A stretch of 64,000 nt of DNA, taken from NCBI RefSeq assembly GCF_017357525.1, contig NZ_CP036172.1:2330561-2394560 (forward strand), read 5' to 3'. Below, one piece after another: positions 1 through 9,673 of the stretch. The notes under the pieces are model-generated. The model did no database searches. It saw only the letters and a program-made list of their open reading frames with translations, and was not told the origin of the DNA. Made by a program: the position numbers and the translations under genes. This DNA is from Methanofollis aquaemaris. GTDB taxonomy: Archaea; Halobacteriota; Methanomicrobia; Methanomicrobiales; Methanofollaceae. Position 1 is the first letter of the stretch, and each line of letters opens with the position of its first letter.

Positions 1-3000
1 GCATGGTGGGACGAGGTGATGGAGGGCCTGGGTGCCGGGACTCAGGTCGTCGCCTACGGCTACAACGACACCTACTGGAGCGTCTCGACAGTGTCGATGA
101 GAGTCGTCGCCGCGCTGAACGCATATTATCTCTACGGCGGGGCAGAGAACATCAAGAATCTGCTCGCATCTGCGGCAAACGAGGTGCTGGGATGTGAGAT
201 CCCTGTTGCCCCGCTCGAACCCACCCTCTGGGAGGGGATCTACCACCCCGACGCACCTGAGCCCTTTACATCCACCGCGGACTATCATGCATGGCGCCCC
301 GGGCGTCACCGGCATACGGTCGGCCTCCTCTTCTCGCGGACCGCCTGGCTCACGAGGGATCTGGCGGTGGTCGACGGGATGATCCGGGAGTTCGAGCGGG
401 ACTGCGATGTCATCCCGGTCTTCTGCTTCGGTACCGGCGACCGGGAGACCGGCGCCCTCTCCTCCGCCGCGGTCATCGAGACCTATCTTGCCGGTGAAGT
501 CGACGCCCTCGTCGAGGCGAGGTCTTTCATCCATGCCGCGGACGCCGCGGCCTATGAGGCGTCGCTGACCGCGCTCGGCCTCCCGGTCATCCATCCTCTC
601 GTCCTCTATCACACCACCGAAGAGGCATGGGCCTCGTCGCGCGACGGGATGGGGAGCAGCGAGTTGGGGTGGTGCGTCGCCCTCCCTGAGTTCCAGGGGA
701 TGATCGAGATGCTCCCGGTGGGTGTCGCTGCTGCGGGTGACGACGCCTCTCATGTTCCTCTTCCTGAGAGGATCGGGAGGGTGGCCGACCGTGCCAGGGC
801 CTGGATCGCCCTCCGGGATAAACCGCCAGCAGAGAGGAAGGTGGCGTTCATCCTCCACAACAAACCCTGCGCCTCGCTGGAAGGCGGCGTCGGCGCCGGC
901 GCACACCTCGACACGCTGGAGAGCGTGGCACGCGTTCTCCAGGCGATGGCCGGTGCCGGGTACCGGGTGGAGGCTCCCGTTGACGGTGAGGAATTGATCA
1001 AAACCATCCTCTCCAGAAAGGCGTTGTCAGAGTTCAGGTGGACCTCGGTCGCCGGGATCGTGCAGAACGGCGGCGCCCTGGATATGATCGAATTAGATCG
1101 CTATATGCGCTGGTTCTCCTCCTTCCCTGAGACTGTCAGGCGGGAGATCGTCGAGGCATGGGGGCCGCCCCCCGGTGGAAAAGATGGTGTCCCGCCAGCG
1201 ATGGTCTACGATGGAAAGATCGTCGTCACCGGCGTGCTCTTCGGGAACGCCGTCGTCTGTGTCCAGCCAAAGCGCGGGTGTGCCGGGAGTCGGTGCGACG
1301 GCGAGGTCTGCCGGATCCTCCACAACCCCGAGATCCCGCCGACCCACCAGTACCTCGCCACCTACCGCTGGCTCGAGGAAGAGTTCGGCGCCGACGCCGT
1401 CGTCCATGTCGGCACCCACGGGAACCTTGAGTTCCTGCCCGGCAAGAGCGTCGCCCTCTCGGAGTCGTGCTATCCCGACCTTGTGATCCGGCGGATGCCG
1501 CACCTCTACATCTACAATGCCGACAACCCCCCGGAGGGCACGACCGCAAAACGGCGGGCATGCGCCACCCTCGTCGACCACGCCCAGGCGGCGATGGTGG
1601 AGAGCGGGCTGTACGGGTCGCTCAAAGAACTCGAACGGCAGATCGACGACTACCGCCGCGCCGAAGGTACGGACGGGGCGCGGGCGCACGCGCTGACGCA
1701 CACGATCCGCGACCTCATCGACGAGTGCGGGCTCGCCGAAGAGATAGGGCTTCCCCGCATGGAGGCGGCGGGTGCGCCCTTCGAGGAGATCGTCGCCGCG
1801 GTCGAGGACGTCCTCACCGCGACCTACGATGCCCGGATCCCGGACGGGATGCACATCTTCGGGGAGATGCCCGCGGGAGAGAGGAAGGCGGCATACATTG
1901 CGGCCATCATGCACCATGAGGGTCATCTCAGGGATGTCGTCCTGAGGATGATGGGCGCTGATCTCGAAAATGCCGGTCCCCCCCTCCTTGAGGAGGCGGA
2001 CTCCTCTGCTGTGGCACTCGTCGCCGCGCTCCTTGAGGGGGCCGGGTCAGAGGATGCGGCCCGCCGTGCCCTTAACGGGCGTCTGAAGGATCTCGCTGTC
2101 CCCCTCGATCACATTGCGGCCGAGGTTGCCGACCTCTCCGGACGGATCGACGCCACCGATGAGATCGGGGCGCTCCTCCGGGCACTCGGCGGGGGGTTCG
2201 TCCCGCCCGGCCCCTCGGGCCTGATCACGCGGGGCAAACCCGAGGTACTCCCGACAGGGCGGAACTTCTACTCCCTCGATCCGTACCGCGTGCCCACGAA
2301 GGCGGCGTGGCGGGTCGGGAGCCGTCTCGCCGATCTGCTCCTTGCGAAGTACATCGAGGACGAGGGGGCGTACCCAGAGAACGTGGCGATGTACTGGATG
2401 GCCTCTGACATCATGTGGGCCGACGGGGAGCAGTGCGCCCAGGTGCTTGCTCTGCTCGGCTGCGAACCGGTCTGGAAGGAGGGGAAGGTGCGGTCGTTCC
2501 GTCTGCTCTCTCTCGAAGAACTCGGCCGTCCACGGATCGACGTCACCGTCAGGGTGAGCGGCATCCTGCGCGACAACTTCTACACCTGTATCGAGTTGAT
2601 CGACGACGCCGTCCGCGCCGTCGCCGCGCTCGACGAACCGCCGGAGATGAACTATGTCAGGAAGCACACCCTTGCGTCCGGGAGCGTCGCCCGGATCTTC
2701 GGGAGTCGGCCGGGGACGTACGGGAACGGCGTTTCCCTCGCGATCTATGCCTCGGCATGGGAGGACGAGGCAGACATCGCCGAGGTCTTTCTCAGGTGGA
2801 ACGGCTATGCGTACGGCCGGGGCAGTTTCGGGAATCTCTCGGATGACGGGCTCTCGGCGCAGCTGGCGTCGGTCGACCTCACCTTCAACAAGACCGCCAC
2901 CGACGAATACGATCTCCTTGGCTGCTGCTGTTATTTCGGGACGCATGGCGGCCTGACCGCGGCGGCGCGGAGCATCAGCGGCCATGACGTCCCGGCACTG

Positions 3001-3486
3001 TACGGCGACACCCGCGACGAGAACCGCCCGGCGGTCAGGACTCTCGCCGACGAGGTGCGGCGGGTGACGCGCACCAAACTGCTCAACCCGAAGTGGATCG
3101 AGGGGATGCGCCGCCACGGCTACAAGGGTGCGGGCGACATGTCGCGGAGGATAGGGACGGTCTATGGGTGGGAAGCGACGACACAGGAGGTCGACGACCG
3201 GATCTTCGACGAGATCACGCGGACGTACGTGCTCGATCCGGAGATGCGGGAGTTCTTTGAGAAGGAGAACCCCTGGGCATTCGAGGAGATCGGGCGGCGT
3301 CTACTTGAGGCGTACGGCCGCGGGCTCTGGGCACCATCTGAAGAGATCGCCGAAGGTTTGAAGGCTGCATACCTGGAGGCCGAGGGGTGGATGGAGGATG
3401 CGATGGATTCCGAGGGTGAGGTGCAGGGGGGGGCGATTCACGCGATGGCCCTCCGTGACCTGCCCGGCTGGAAGGAGAGGAAGTGA
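1..3486 (+). CDS. cobN: Cobaltochelatase subunit CobN, 5' partial
   Basis: Large subunit of the CobN/magnesium-chelatase-H family, which holds the tetrapyrrole while ATP-driven partner subunits push the metal (cobalt for CobN) into it. The frame is already open at base 1 (codons A-W-W-D-E precede the first possible start, GTG at 16), so the gene begins upstream. About 1,161 residues are visible; the family usually has 1,200-1,300. The diagnostic segment lies near visible residues 424-480: a cysteine-rich RGCAGSRCDGEVC stretch followed by HVGTHGNLEFLPGK. No ChlI/ChlD-type ATPase partner is in view. Fifty-eight bases downstream on the same strand is a CbiA/CobB-type amidase, which supports a corrinoid role. 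Methanogens often carry several CobN paralogues, so the exact tetrapyrrole substrate is inference. Confidence 0.93.
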   Translation, partial: AWWDEVMEGLGAGTQVVAYGYNDTYWSVSTVSMRVVAALNAYYLYGGAENIKNLLASAANEVLGCEIPVAPLEPTLWEGIYHPDAPEPFTSTADYHAWRPGRHRHTVGLLFSRTAWLTRDLAVVDGMIREFERDCDVIPVFCFGTGDRETGALSSAAVIETYLAGEVDALVEARSFIHAADAAAYEASLTALGLPVIHPLVLYHTTEEAWASSRDGMGSSELGWCVALPEFQGMIEMLPVGVAAAGDDASHVPLPERIGRVADRARAWIALRDKPPAERKVAFILHNKPCASLEGGVGAGAHLDTLESVARVLQAMAGAGYRVEAPVDGEELIKTILSRKALSEFRWTSVAGIVQNGGALDMIELDRYMRWFSSFPETVRREIVEAWGPPPGGKDGVPPAMVYDGKIVVTGVLFGNAVVCVQPKRGCAGSRCDGEVCRILHNPEIPPTHQYLATYRWLEEEFGADAVVHVGTHGNLEFLPGKSVALSESCYPDLVIRRMPHLYIYNADNPPEGTTAKRRACATLVDHAQAAMVESGLYGSLKELERQIDDYRRAEGTDGARAHALTHTIRDLIDECGLAEEIGLPRMEAAGAPFEEIVAAVEDVLTATYDARIPDGMHIFGEMPAGERKAAYIAAIMHHEGHLRDVVLRMMGADLENAGPPLLEEADSSAVALVAALLEGAGSEDAARRALNGRLKDLAVPLDHIAAEVADLSGRIDATDEIGALLRALGGGFVPPGPSGLITRGKPEVLPTGRNFYSLDPYRVPTKAAWRVGSRLADLLLAKYIEDEGAYPENVAMYWMASDIMWADGEQCAQVLALLGCEPVWKEGKVRSFRLLSLEELGRPRIDVTVRVSGILRDNFYTCIELIDDAVRAVAALDEPPEMNYVRKHTLASGSVARIFGSRPGTYGNGVSLAIYASAWEDEADIAEVFLRWNGYAYGRGSFGNLSDDGLSAQLASVDLTFNKTATDEYDLLGCCCYFGTHGGLTAAARSISGHDVPALYGDTRDENRPAVRTLADEVRRVTRTKLLNPKWIEGMRRHGYKGAGDMSRRIGTVYGWEATTQEVDDRIFDEITRTYVLDPEMREFFEKENPWAFEEIGRRLLEAYGRGLWAPSEEIAEGLKAAYLEAEGWMEDAMDSEGEVQGGAIHAMALRDLPGWKERK

Positions 3487-3544
3487 CGCCGGCCACCGGC
3501 ACTGGCCATATCTTCATTTCGTCTCCTCCCAAAGATCTTCCAGC

Positions 3545-4873
3545 ATGATCCCGGCAATCGTCATCGCAGGCACCCACTCGGGTTGCGGCAAGACCACCCT
3601 CGCCTCAGGCATCATGGCGGCCCTGCAGGCGAGAGGTCTGGAGGTCCAGCCCTTCAAGGTCGGCCCCGACTTCATCGACCCTTCGCACCACACCGCCATC
3701 TGCGGCCGCCCCTCGCGCAACCTCGACCCCTTTATGATGGGAGAGGACGGGGTGGTCAGAACCTTCAGGGCGGCCTCGGCAGGTGCGGACATCGCCGTCA
3801 TCGAGGGCGTGATGGGCATGTACGACGGACTCGAGGGTGGAGACCTCGGCTCCACGGCCCATGTCGCCCGCATCCTCGGCGCTCCGGTGGTGCTGGTCGT
3901 CGATGTCGGCGGGATGTCCAGGAGTGTCCATGCCCTGGTCCGAGGCTACACCGCCTACGACCCCTCGGTGCGGTTCGCCGGGGTGATCTTCAACCGCGTC
4001 GGGAGCCCGCGGCACCGGCAGATGATCGAGGAAGAACTCTCGGTCCCGGCCCTCGGGTGGGTGCCGACCGAGAAGGAGAAGGCTGTATCCAGCCGGCACC
4101 TCGGGCTCGCGATGGCCGGCGAGGCGAGCATGGCCGCCTTCGGCGAGGTCTGCGAGGCGTACTGTGATCTCGATGCCCTTCTCGTTGCGGCCGCTTCGGG
4201 TCCGGCGGCGGTGCCTATCCCAGGCCCGGCCGGTGCCGGTGCGCCCTCCCGCGTCCGTCTCGGGGTGGCACGCGACGCCGCCTTCTGTTTCTACTATCAG
4301 GACAACCTCGACCTCCTCCGCCGGGCCGGGGCCGAACTGGTCTACTTCTCCCCACTCACCGACCCCTTCCCCGAGGTCGACGGGCTCTACCTCGGCGGCG
4401 GCTACCCTGAACTTCATGCGGCCGCACTCTCGGCCGCTCCCTGCACCGATCAAGTCCGAGCGGCCGCAGAGGACGGGATGCCGGTCTATGCCGAGTGCGG
4501 CGGGTTGATCTATCTCTGTGAAGGCCTGGAAGCCGATGGGCAGGCGTACCGGATGGCCGGTGCCCTGCCGGCGAGGGCACAGATGCACGGGCGTTTCCAG
4601 GCCCTCGGCTATGTGGAGGCCGACGCCACCGGGGCCTCGCCCCTCCTCCCCGCGGGTGCGGGCTTCCGCGGGCACGAGTTCCATTACTCCTCGGTCGACC
4701 CGGCAGCGGACGCGCGTTTCGGTCTCTCTCTCAGGCGCGGGAAGGGGATCGCCGACGGCCGGGACGGACTCTGCGAGTATGCGGTCATGGCGGGCTACAG
4801 CCACGCCTATCTGAACGAGACCTTTGCCTCGGCATTTGTCGAGGCCATGGAGCGGCGGCAACGGAGCGGGTGA
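3545..4873 (+). CDS. cbiA: Cobyrinate a,c-diamide synthase family (CbiA/CobB; CfbB possible)
   Basis: Glutamine-dependent amidase that converts the a and c carboxylates of cobyrinate to amides; the methanogen paralogue CfbB does the same on Ni-sirohydrochlorin for coenzyme F430. The 442-residue product starts with MIPAIVIAGTHSGCGKTT, a P-loop dethiobiotin-synthetase-like ATPase domain, followed by the family's GVMGMYDGL motif near residue 90. The C-terminal half is a class I glutamine amidotransferase domain with YLGGGYPELHAAAL, the nucleophile Cys318 in AECGGL, and a terminal GYSHAYL histidine. The ATG at 3545 is chosen because the P-loop strand begins right there; the frame is open further upstream but that part would overlap the end of cobN. 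Position behind cobN favours a corrinoid role, but CbiA and CfbB cannot be separated with certainty by eye. Confidence 0.9.
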   Translation: MIPAIVIAGTHSGCGKTTLASGIMAALQARGLEVQPFKVGPDFIDPSHHTAICGRPSRNLDPFMMGEDGVVRTFRAASAGADIAVIEGVMGMYDGLEGGDLGSTAHVARILGAPVVLVVDVGGMSRSVHALVRGYTAYDPSVRFAGVIFNRVGSPRHRQMIEEELSVPALGWVPTEKEKAVSSRHLGLAMAGEASMAAFGEVCEAYCDLDALLVAAASGPAAVPIPGPAGAGAPSRVRLGVARDAAFCFYYQDNLDLLRRAGAELVYFSPLTDPFPEVDGLYLGGGYPELHAAALSAAPCTDQVRAAAEDGMPVYAECGGLIYLCEGLEADGQAYRMAGALPARAQMHGRFQALGYVEADATGASPLLPAGAGFRGHEFHYSSVDPAADARFGLSLRRGKGIADGRDGLCEYAVMAGYSHAYLNETFASAFVEAMERRQRSG

Positions 4874-4874
4874 T

Positions 4875-5831
4875 ATGGTCGAGGTCGCCCTCTCTCTTGG
4901 TATGGTCGTATCCTACCTCCTCAGGGCGACGGTCCTCATCACCATCGGCATCCTTATCGCGAGCATCATCACCGAGACCGGAATCTTCTCCCGTCTCGGC
5001 TTTCTTTCGCGGCCGATCTCGCGGCTCTCGGCGCTCTCGGAACCCTGCTCTTTTGTTCTCCTCACGATGGTCGCAAACGCCACCGCCGGCAAGTCGATGC
5101 TTGCCCAGTTCTTCAGGGAGGGGAAGGTGCGCAAGGAGGAGGTGGTCCCGACCCTCCTGATGGGCACTTTCCCGACGGTGCTGGGGGAGTCGCTCTTCAG
5201 GGTCCAGCTCCCGACAGCGGTGGTCCTCCTCGGCCCGGTCGTCGGTGTGACTTATACGCTGCTCAACCTTCTCTCCACCCTCATCCAGGTCGCCGGCGCG
5301 ATGATCTATATGCGGCTCTTTGTAGGCAGGGGAGACGGGGATACTCAGGTTCAGTCTCCTGAACCGACCCCGCTCAGGCTCGACCGGGCGACGTTCAAAG
5401 AAGGTGTCGCAAAGGCCCTCCCCTCCCTGCGCCGCATCGTCCCGGTCGCCGTCGTCGCCACCCTGGTATTTTTTGCACTCTATGCCGTCGGGGCGGTGAC
5501 GGCGGTCGCAGCGATCTTCGGACCAGTCCTCGGCCTGGTCGGTGTGCCCGGCGAGAGCATCGCCGCGATCGTCGCCCATGCCGCTCATTTTTCCGCAGGT
5601 TATGCGGTCGTCGGTTCGCTTCTTGCAGAAGGTACGCTCGATATCGAAGAGGCGCTTGTCACCCTTGTCATCGGTTCGATGGCGGTGATCACCCTCATCT
5701 ATCTCAAGTACTCCGCGCCCCTGTACCTCTCCCTCTTCGGGAGGGAAGGGGTCAAGGTCACGATAAAGACCTATGGTGCTAGCATGGCGGCCAAGGTCAT
5801 CACGATTGTGCTCATACTTCTTATCTTCTAA
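4875..5831 (+). CDS. GATE/nucleoside-recognition domain membrane protein
   Basis: Polytopic membrane protein of 318 residues built from hydrophobic segments with short loops, resembling the GATE (nucleoside recognition, SpmA/FeoB-C-like) domain family. The first membrane segment follows within about 10 residues of the start (VVSYLLRATVLITIGILIAS), and the FSRLGFLSRPISRL and NATAGKSMLAQFF segments fit the family. The ATG lies one base after the cbiA stop codon, so the two genes are almost certainly cotranscribed and translationally coupled. No substrate can be read from the sequence; because of the operon, transport of a metal, corrinoid precursor or related solute is a possibility, but that is inference only. 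A T-rich stretch just after the stop (about 5852-5862) may end the transcript. Confidence 0.75.
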   Translation: MVEVALSLGMVVSYLLRATVLITIGILIASIITETGIFSRLGFLSRPISRLSALSEPCSFVLLTMVANATAGKSMLAQFFREGKVRKEEVVPTLLMGTFPTVLGESLFRVQLPTAVVLLGPVVGVTYTLLNLLSTLIQVAGAMIYMRLFVGRGDGDTQVQSPEPTPLRLDRATFKEGVAKALPSLRRIVPVAVVATLVFFALYAVGAVTAVAAIFGPVLGLVGVPGESIAAIVAHAAHFSAGYAVVGSLLAEGTLDIEEALVTLVIGSMAVITLIYLKYSAPLYLSLFGREGVKVTIKTYGASMAAKVITIVLILLIF

Positions 5832-5966
5832 ATGGGGCCAAAGTGGCACAAGAATTATTTTTGGTAACTTTAGTTCATACTGATGGTAAGTTATTTAATA
5901 TTTGTAGACAATGATCCTGTATGCATCACCGGAAAGCAGGGCCGGTGGTGCGCGGGGGAGAATCGT

Positions 5967-6503
5967 ATGACTGGAGCAACGATGGAGCACTTCATTCCGG
6001 GGAAGGTGACCGGGACGCGGACGGTCAGGGTGCGCGACAGGGAGTACGAGCGGTTGCGTGCCCTGGGCACCGTGCGCGAGTCGTTCAGTGACGTCATCGA
6101 GCGTCTGCTCGATTTCTATGAAGCCTACAATGGCGGCGTCCACTCGAATGATCCCGGGGGGTTTGAGGGAGCAGACCTTCCCGAGAACCCGGTCTATCGC
6201 CGGGTCACCCTTGAACATTTTACCGGGACTCTGGCCCTGGGTGAGGATGTCTCCTTCACCATCGGCTTTGACCCACTCGCAAATCCGCTTGGGCGGCGCG
6301 GGAAGGGTCTGGTTGCCTTTTACAAGGACGGCAGGAGATTTTGTCTGTTTCGAGTTGGAAAGGAACACCTCTGGCTCTACTTCCCGACCGATCGGAGGGA
6401 CACCGAACTTGAAGGTTGGGAACTTGTGCAGAACGTGTTCCTCGACAACTATCTGGAAGACGGGGGGATGCACCTTATCAGGCGTCAGTATCAGACGATG
6501 TGA
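5967..6503 (+). CDS. Hypothetical protein with VapB/DUF217-like N-terminal segment
   Basis: Protein of 178 residues. Residues 15-50 (GTRTVRVRDREYERLRALGT followed by VRESFSDVIERLLDFYE) resemble archaeal VapB-type antitoxins of the DUF217 class, small DNA-binding proteins. The remaining 130 residues, rich in aromatic residues and ending in LIRRQYQTM, match nothing I recognise. The ATG at 5967 is preceded at a good distance by GGGGGAG (5953-5959); an in-frame ATG at 5883 lies upstream, but a TATA-like ATTTAATATTT at about 5891-5901 would place transcription start after it. No PIN-domain toxin is adjacent, so this is either an orphan regulator or a fusion with a different activity. Confidence 0.65.
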   Translation: MTGATMEHFIPGKVTGTRTVRVRDREYERLRALGTVRESFSDVIERLLDFYEAYNGGVHSNDPGGFEGADLPENPVYRRVTLEHFTGTLALGEDVSFTIGFDPLANPLGRRGKGLVAFYKDGRRFCLFRVGKEHLWLYFPTDRRDTELEGWELVQNVFLDNYLEDGGMHLIRRQYQTM

Positions 6504-6962
6504 TAGGTAGGCACGTCCACCAGGAGGGACGGGTATGCAAGCCCCCTCGCCTCATATTTTTTGTTCAGGGAACTGAAGAAAGATTTTTTTGAAAAAACGC
6601 TATGGCTGCTGGATTCTAGCGTCATGTCATCACTCAAATGTCTGGATAATTTTTTCGTAACCTTATGGTCCCGCACTATCTTCCCTTCTTGCGCCCGGGT
6701 GCATGGCCATAAAGATTGCCAGAAAGAGATTGTGATGTGCGTGGTGCCGCCTCCCATCTATCCTCGTCGTGGGGGATCCGGTCGTTCATGAAAAATTATG
6801 ATCTGACCCGGATGCAATGGAACCACCCGTTATGAGGAAAGGGTTTTGTTGGGCTTTGTAAAATTCCTCTTCTGGAGTGAACATCGGGGGCTGACCATGC
6901 CCCCGTCCCCATATGACGGATCGGCAGAGGACGAGATCACCCTCTGAACGATTCACCCCCTC
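6504..6962. other. Gene-free AT-rich spacer
   Basis: No convincing gene. The left part is AT-rich (a run of T followed by A at about 6584-6597) and the right part becomes GC-rich towards the repeat that follows. Short open frames exist on both strands but none has a ribosome-binding site with protein-like composition. Confidence 0.5.
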
Positions 6963-7056
6963 TGCCTTCCCGTCTCTCTCGCAATCCTGAGTTGCTCTCT
7001 CGCGCCGGGGGGAGACTCCCCGGATTCCCCCACGGTGAAGATAGGGGGAGGGCGGC
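6963..7056 (+). repeat. Nested-hairpin repeat unit (family B), diverged copy
   Basis: Begins TGCCTTCCC, contains the inner hairpin CGCGCCGGGG-gaga-CTCCCCGG and the family's GTGAAGATAGGGGGAGG tail. The outer stem is weaker than in other copies. It lies just upstream of a family A element in the opposite orientation. Confidence 0.6.
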
Positions 7057-7111
7057 GAGGTGTTCGGTTCCCGTCACCCTCCCGATCAGGAGGAGAGGGA
7101 TCGAGGGGTTA

Positions 7112-7178
7112 CCATGAAAAGAGTTTTCATGCGATATGCCTGAGGCGTGCTCCCGGCTCATGCCTGATTCGACACAGC
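7112..7178 (-). repeat. Family A (GGGCATGA-type) intergenic element
   Basis: Read on the minus strand it runs GTCGAATCAGGCATGAGCC, then AGGCATATCGCATGAAAAC, close to the other copies in this window. It starts directly behind the T-run that follows the gpmA stop codon and has the same orientation as gpmA. Confidence 0.65.
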
Positions 7179-7186
7179 AAAAAAAA
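7179..7186 (-). terminator. T8 run after gpmA
   Basis: Eight T residues on the minus strand directly abut the gpmA TAA stop. Archaeal RNA polymerase commonly terminates at oligo-T, so this is a likely transcript end. Confidence 0.6.
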
Positions 7187-7936
7187 TTATTTCTTCGCCG
7201 CGCCCTGCTTCTTCACGCCCTCGATCGCCGCCTTCACCCTCGCCTCGTCGGCAAGGTAGTAGTGGCGGATGGGCTTGAGATCGTCGTCGAGTTCGTAGAT
7301 GAGCGGGATGCCGGTCGGGATGTTGACCTGGGGGATCTCGTCGTCCGAAATCCCGTCCAGGTGCTTGACCAGGGCGCGGAGGCTGTTGCCGTGGGCGGCG
7401 ATGAGCACCCGCCTCCCTGCCTTCAGTTCAGGGACGATCTCCTCTTCCCAGAGCGGCAGGAAACGCTTCACCGTATCGGCCAGGCACTCGGTCGCCGGGA
7501 GTTCGTTGTCGGGCACGCCTGCATACCGGCGGTCGTGGCCGGGGAAGCGCGGGTCGTCGGCCTCCAGGGGCGGCGGCGGGGTGGTGTAACTCCGGCGCCA
7601 GACAAAGACCTGCTCGTCGCCGTATTTTTCCGCGGTCTCGGCCTTGTCCAGTCCCTGGAGCGCTCCGTAGTGCCGCTCGTTCAGCCGCCAGGAACGGCGG
7701 ACCGGGATCCACATCAGGTCCATCTCATCGAGCGTGATCCAGAGCGTGCGGATGGCCCGCTTCAGGACCGAGGTGTGGGCGAGGTCGAAGGTGAACCCGG
7801 CATCTTTGAGGGCCTTCCCTGCCTCATGGGCTTCGGCAACTCCTTTCTCGGAGAGGTCGACATCAGTCCACCCGGTGAACTTATTTTCCTTGTTCCAGAG
7901 GCTCTCGCCATGGCGTAAGAGGACGAGTTTGATCAT
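7187..7936 (-). CDS. gpmA: 2,3-bisphosphoglycerate-dependent phosphoglycerate mutase
   Basis: Interconverts 3- and 2-phosphoglycerate in glycolysis/gluconeogenesis through a phosphohistidine. The product has 249 residues, typical of the dPGM family. The phosphohistidine motif LLRHGES is at residues 6-12 (His9), followed by [30 protein letters not shown], and the second catalytic histidine in [17 protein letters not shown]. The ATG at 7936 is preferred over an upstream in-frame ATG because AAGGAG lies 6-7 bases before it and the histidine motif then sits at its usual distance from the N terminus. Many archaea use cofactor-independent PGM, so a bacterial-type dPGM here may have been acquired by transfer; that is inference. 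Confidence 0.95.
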   Translation of the reverse strand: MIKLVLLRHGESLWNKENKFTGWTDVDLSEKGVAEAHEAGKALKDAGFTFDLAHTSVLKRAIRTLWITLDEMDLMWIPVRRSWRLNERHYGALQGLDKAETAEKYGDEQVFVWRRSYTTPPPPLEADDPRFPGHDRRYAGVPDNELPATECLADTVKRFLPLWEEEIVPELKAGRRVLIAAHGNSLRALVKHLDGISDDEIPQVNIPTGIPLIYELDDDLKPIRHYYLADEARVKAAIEGVKKQGAAKK

Positions 7937-8034
7937 GATATCTCCTTGTCTTGAATCGTTCGCCCGGATATCTCTTATGTCTGACGCCCCCTCTCTGAGC
8001 AACTCTTAACAGGTCTCCGGCCTAATCTCCTCCC

Positions 8035-9321
8035 ATGACACGCCCAAAGCTCCAGGTGGCCCTCGATATCCTCGAACTCCACCGTGCGGCCCAGATCGCC
8101 CGCGAGGCGGTTGCCGGCGGTGCCGACTGGATCGAGGTGGGGACGCCACTCATCAAGAGCGAGGGGATGGCGGCGGTGCGTGAACTCCGTGAGGCCTTCC
8201 CTGACCATGAGATCGTGGCCGACATGAAGATCGCCGACACCGGGACGATGGAAGTGGAGATGGCGGCCAGGGCCGGGGCAAGCATCGTCTGCGTCCTGGC
8301 CGACGCTGACGACACCGTCATCGCCGAATCGGTGCGGGCGGCCCGTCTCTATGGGGTGCGGATCATGGCCGACCTGATCAATGTGGCCGATCCGGTGAGA
8401 CGGGCACAGGAACTTGAGGGTCTGGGTGTGGACATCGTCAATGCCCATGTCGGGATCGACCAGCAGATGATCGGGAAGAGTTCGGTCGACCTCCTCCGCT
8501 CCATCGCCGGCGAGGTCTCCATCCCGCTCGCGGTCGCCGGTGGCCTCGATGCCTCGACCGCCGCCCAGGCCGTGGCGGCCGGAGCCGATATCGTCATCGT
8601 CGGCGGATGGATCGTCAAGGCGCGGGACGTCGAAGGCTCGGCACAGAAGATCAGGGCGGCCCTCGACGACCCGTCCCTGGTGCCGCCAGAGAAGAAAAGT
8701 CTGGACGAGGAGATCAGGGCGCTCCTGACGGCGGTCTCGGCGCCCAACGTCACCGATGCGATGCACCGGAAAGGAGCGATGAACGGTCTCTTCCCGCTCA
8801 CCATGGGGGTGAAGGCCGTCGGTCCTGCGGTGACGGTTCAGACCTTCGGTGGGGACTGGGCGAAGCCCGTAGAGGCGATCGACCTCTGCCGCCCCGGCGA
8901 TATCCTCGTGATCAACAACGACGGCAGGACAGAGATCGCCCCCTGGGGCGAACTCGCCACCCATTCGGCGAAGAACCAGGGCATCAGCGGGGTCGTCATC
9001 GACGGCGCCGTGCGGGACGTCGACGACATCAGGGCGATGAAGTACCCCCTCTTTGCCCGCGCCTGCGTTCCGAATGCCGGCGAGGCGAAGGGCTTCGGCG
9101 AGATCAATGCCGAGATCACCTGCTGCGGCCAGCAGGTCCGGCCCGGCGACTGGATCATCGCCGACGAGAGCGGCGCCGTCGTCATCCCGAAGGAACGGGC
9201 CTACGAGGTCGCCCGCCGCGCCCTTGAGGTGAAGAAGATGGAGGACCGCGTGCGAGAGGAGATCGAGCGCGGGAGCACCCTGGCGCAGGTGCAGGAACTG
9301 TATAAGTGGGAGAAGCGGTAG
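8035..9321 (+). CDS. hps: 3-Hexulose-6-phosphate synthase fused to RraA-like domain
   Basis: A 428-residue fusion. Residues 1-210 are 3-hexulose-6-phosphate synthase, a TIM barrel that links formaldehyde and ribulose 5-phosphate (reversibly), with the catalytic VADMKIADTGTMEVEMA segment and the phosphate-binding AVAGGLDAST and IVIVGGWIVKA loops. Residues 230-428 are an RraA/demethylmenaquinone-methyltransferase-like fold with GVVIDGAVRDVDDIRAMKYP and GDWIIADESGAVVIP. In archaea lacking the oxidative pentose phosphate pathway, HPS working backwards with an isomerase (PHI) is an accepted source of pentoses; no PHI gene is in view. The RraA half may act as an aldolase or decarboxylase, which the sequence does not settle. 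The gene is divergent from gpmA. Confidence 0.92.
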   Translation: MTRPKLQVALDILELHRAAQIAREAVAGGADWIEVGTPLIKSEGMAAVRELREAFPDHEIVADMKIADTGTMEVEMAARAGASIVCVLADADDTVIAESVRAARLYGVRIMADLINVADPVRRAQELEGLGVDIVNAHVGIDQQMIGKSSVDLLRSIAGEVSIPLAVAGGLDASTAAQAVAAGADIVIVGGWIVKARDVEGSAQKIRAALDDPSLVPPEKKSLDEEIRALLTAVSAPNVTDAMHRKGAMNGLFPLTMGVKAVGPAVTVQTFGGDWAKPVEAIDLCRPGDILVINNDGRTEIAPWGELATHSAKNQGISGVVIDGAVRDVDDIRAMKYPLFARACVPNAGEAKGFGEINAEITCCGQQVRPGDWIIADESGAVVIPKERAYEVARRALEVKKMEDRVREEIERGSTLAQVQELYKWEKR

Positions 9322-9335
9322 GGTGCCTGAAAAGT

Positions 9336-9440
9336 TCCCCTCTCCGGCTTTGTAGAATCAGGCATGAGCCGAGAGCATACCCCGGGCGCACCGCATGAAT
9401 ATTGTTCTGAGGAGATCTTCTGGGTGTTGAGGGATCCTTG
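9336..9440 (+). repeat. Family A (GGGCATGA-type) intergenic element
   Basis: Contains GTAGAATCAGGCATGAGCC, then CGCACCGCATGAATATTGTTC and a TGTTGAGGGATCCTTGCTC tail. It follows the HPS-RraA gene in the same orientation, 14 bases after its stop. Confidence 0.65.
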
Positions 9441-9505
9441 CTCTCTCTCCTCATGACAATTCCTCTCTTCACAACATAGCAGCGGGTGGGAACGCCGCTC
9501 AATAG

Positions 9506-9673
9506 CCCTCCACCTATGCTCATCCGGGGGGGGGTCCGGGGGGTTTCCTCCGGGCGCGAGAAAGCAGGTTTGCATTTCTCATTCTTTTTTTGGGCGGCCC
9601 CTCTGATCTCCCGCCTTCCCACCACTCGCGCCGGGGGCGCTGCCCCCGGGATGAAGAAAGAGACGGGAAGGCA
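9506..9673 (+). repeat. Composite palindromic repeat (B'-centre-B), copy 1
   Basis: Left half is an inverted version of unit B (about 9506-9560, ending in CGGGCGCGAGAAAGCAG); right half is unit B (CCGCCTTCCC, inner hairpin GCCGGGGGCGCTGCCCCCGG, closing GACGGGAAGGCA). The halves flank about 50 bases including GGGCGGCCCCTCTGATC. It is followed by a tail (to about 9760) that recurs after copy 4. Confidence 0.65.

Noticed and set aside
1093-3117. Long antisense frames opposite cobN
   Set aside because: Composition is rich in Arg, Pro and Asp as expected for shadows of a GC-rich gene; no domains visible.
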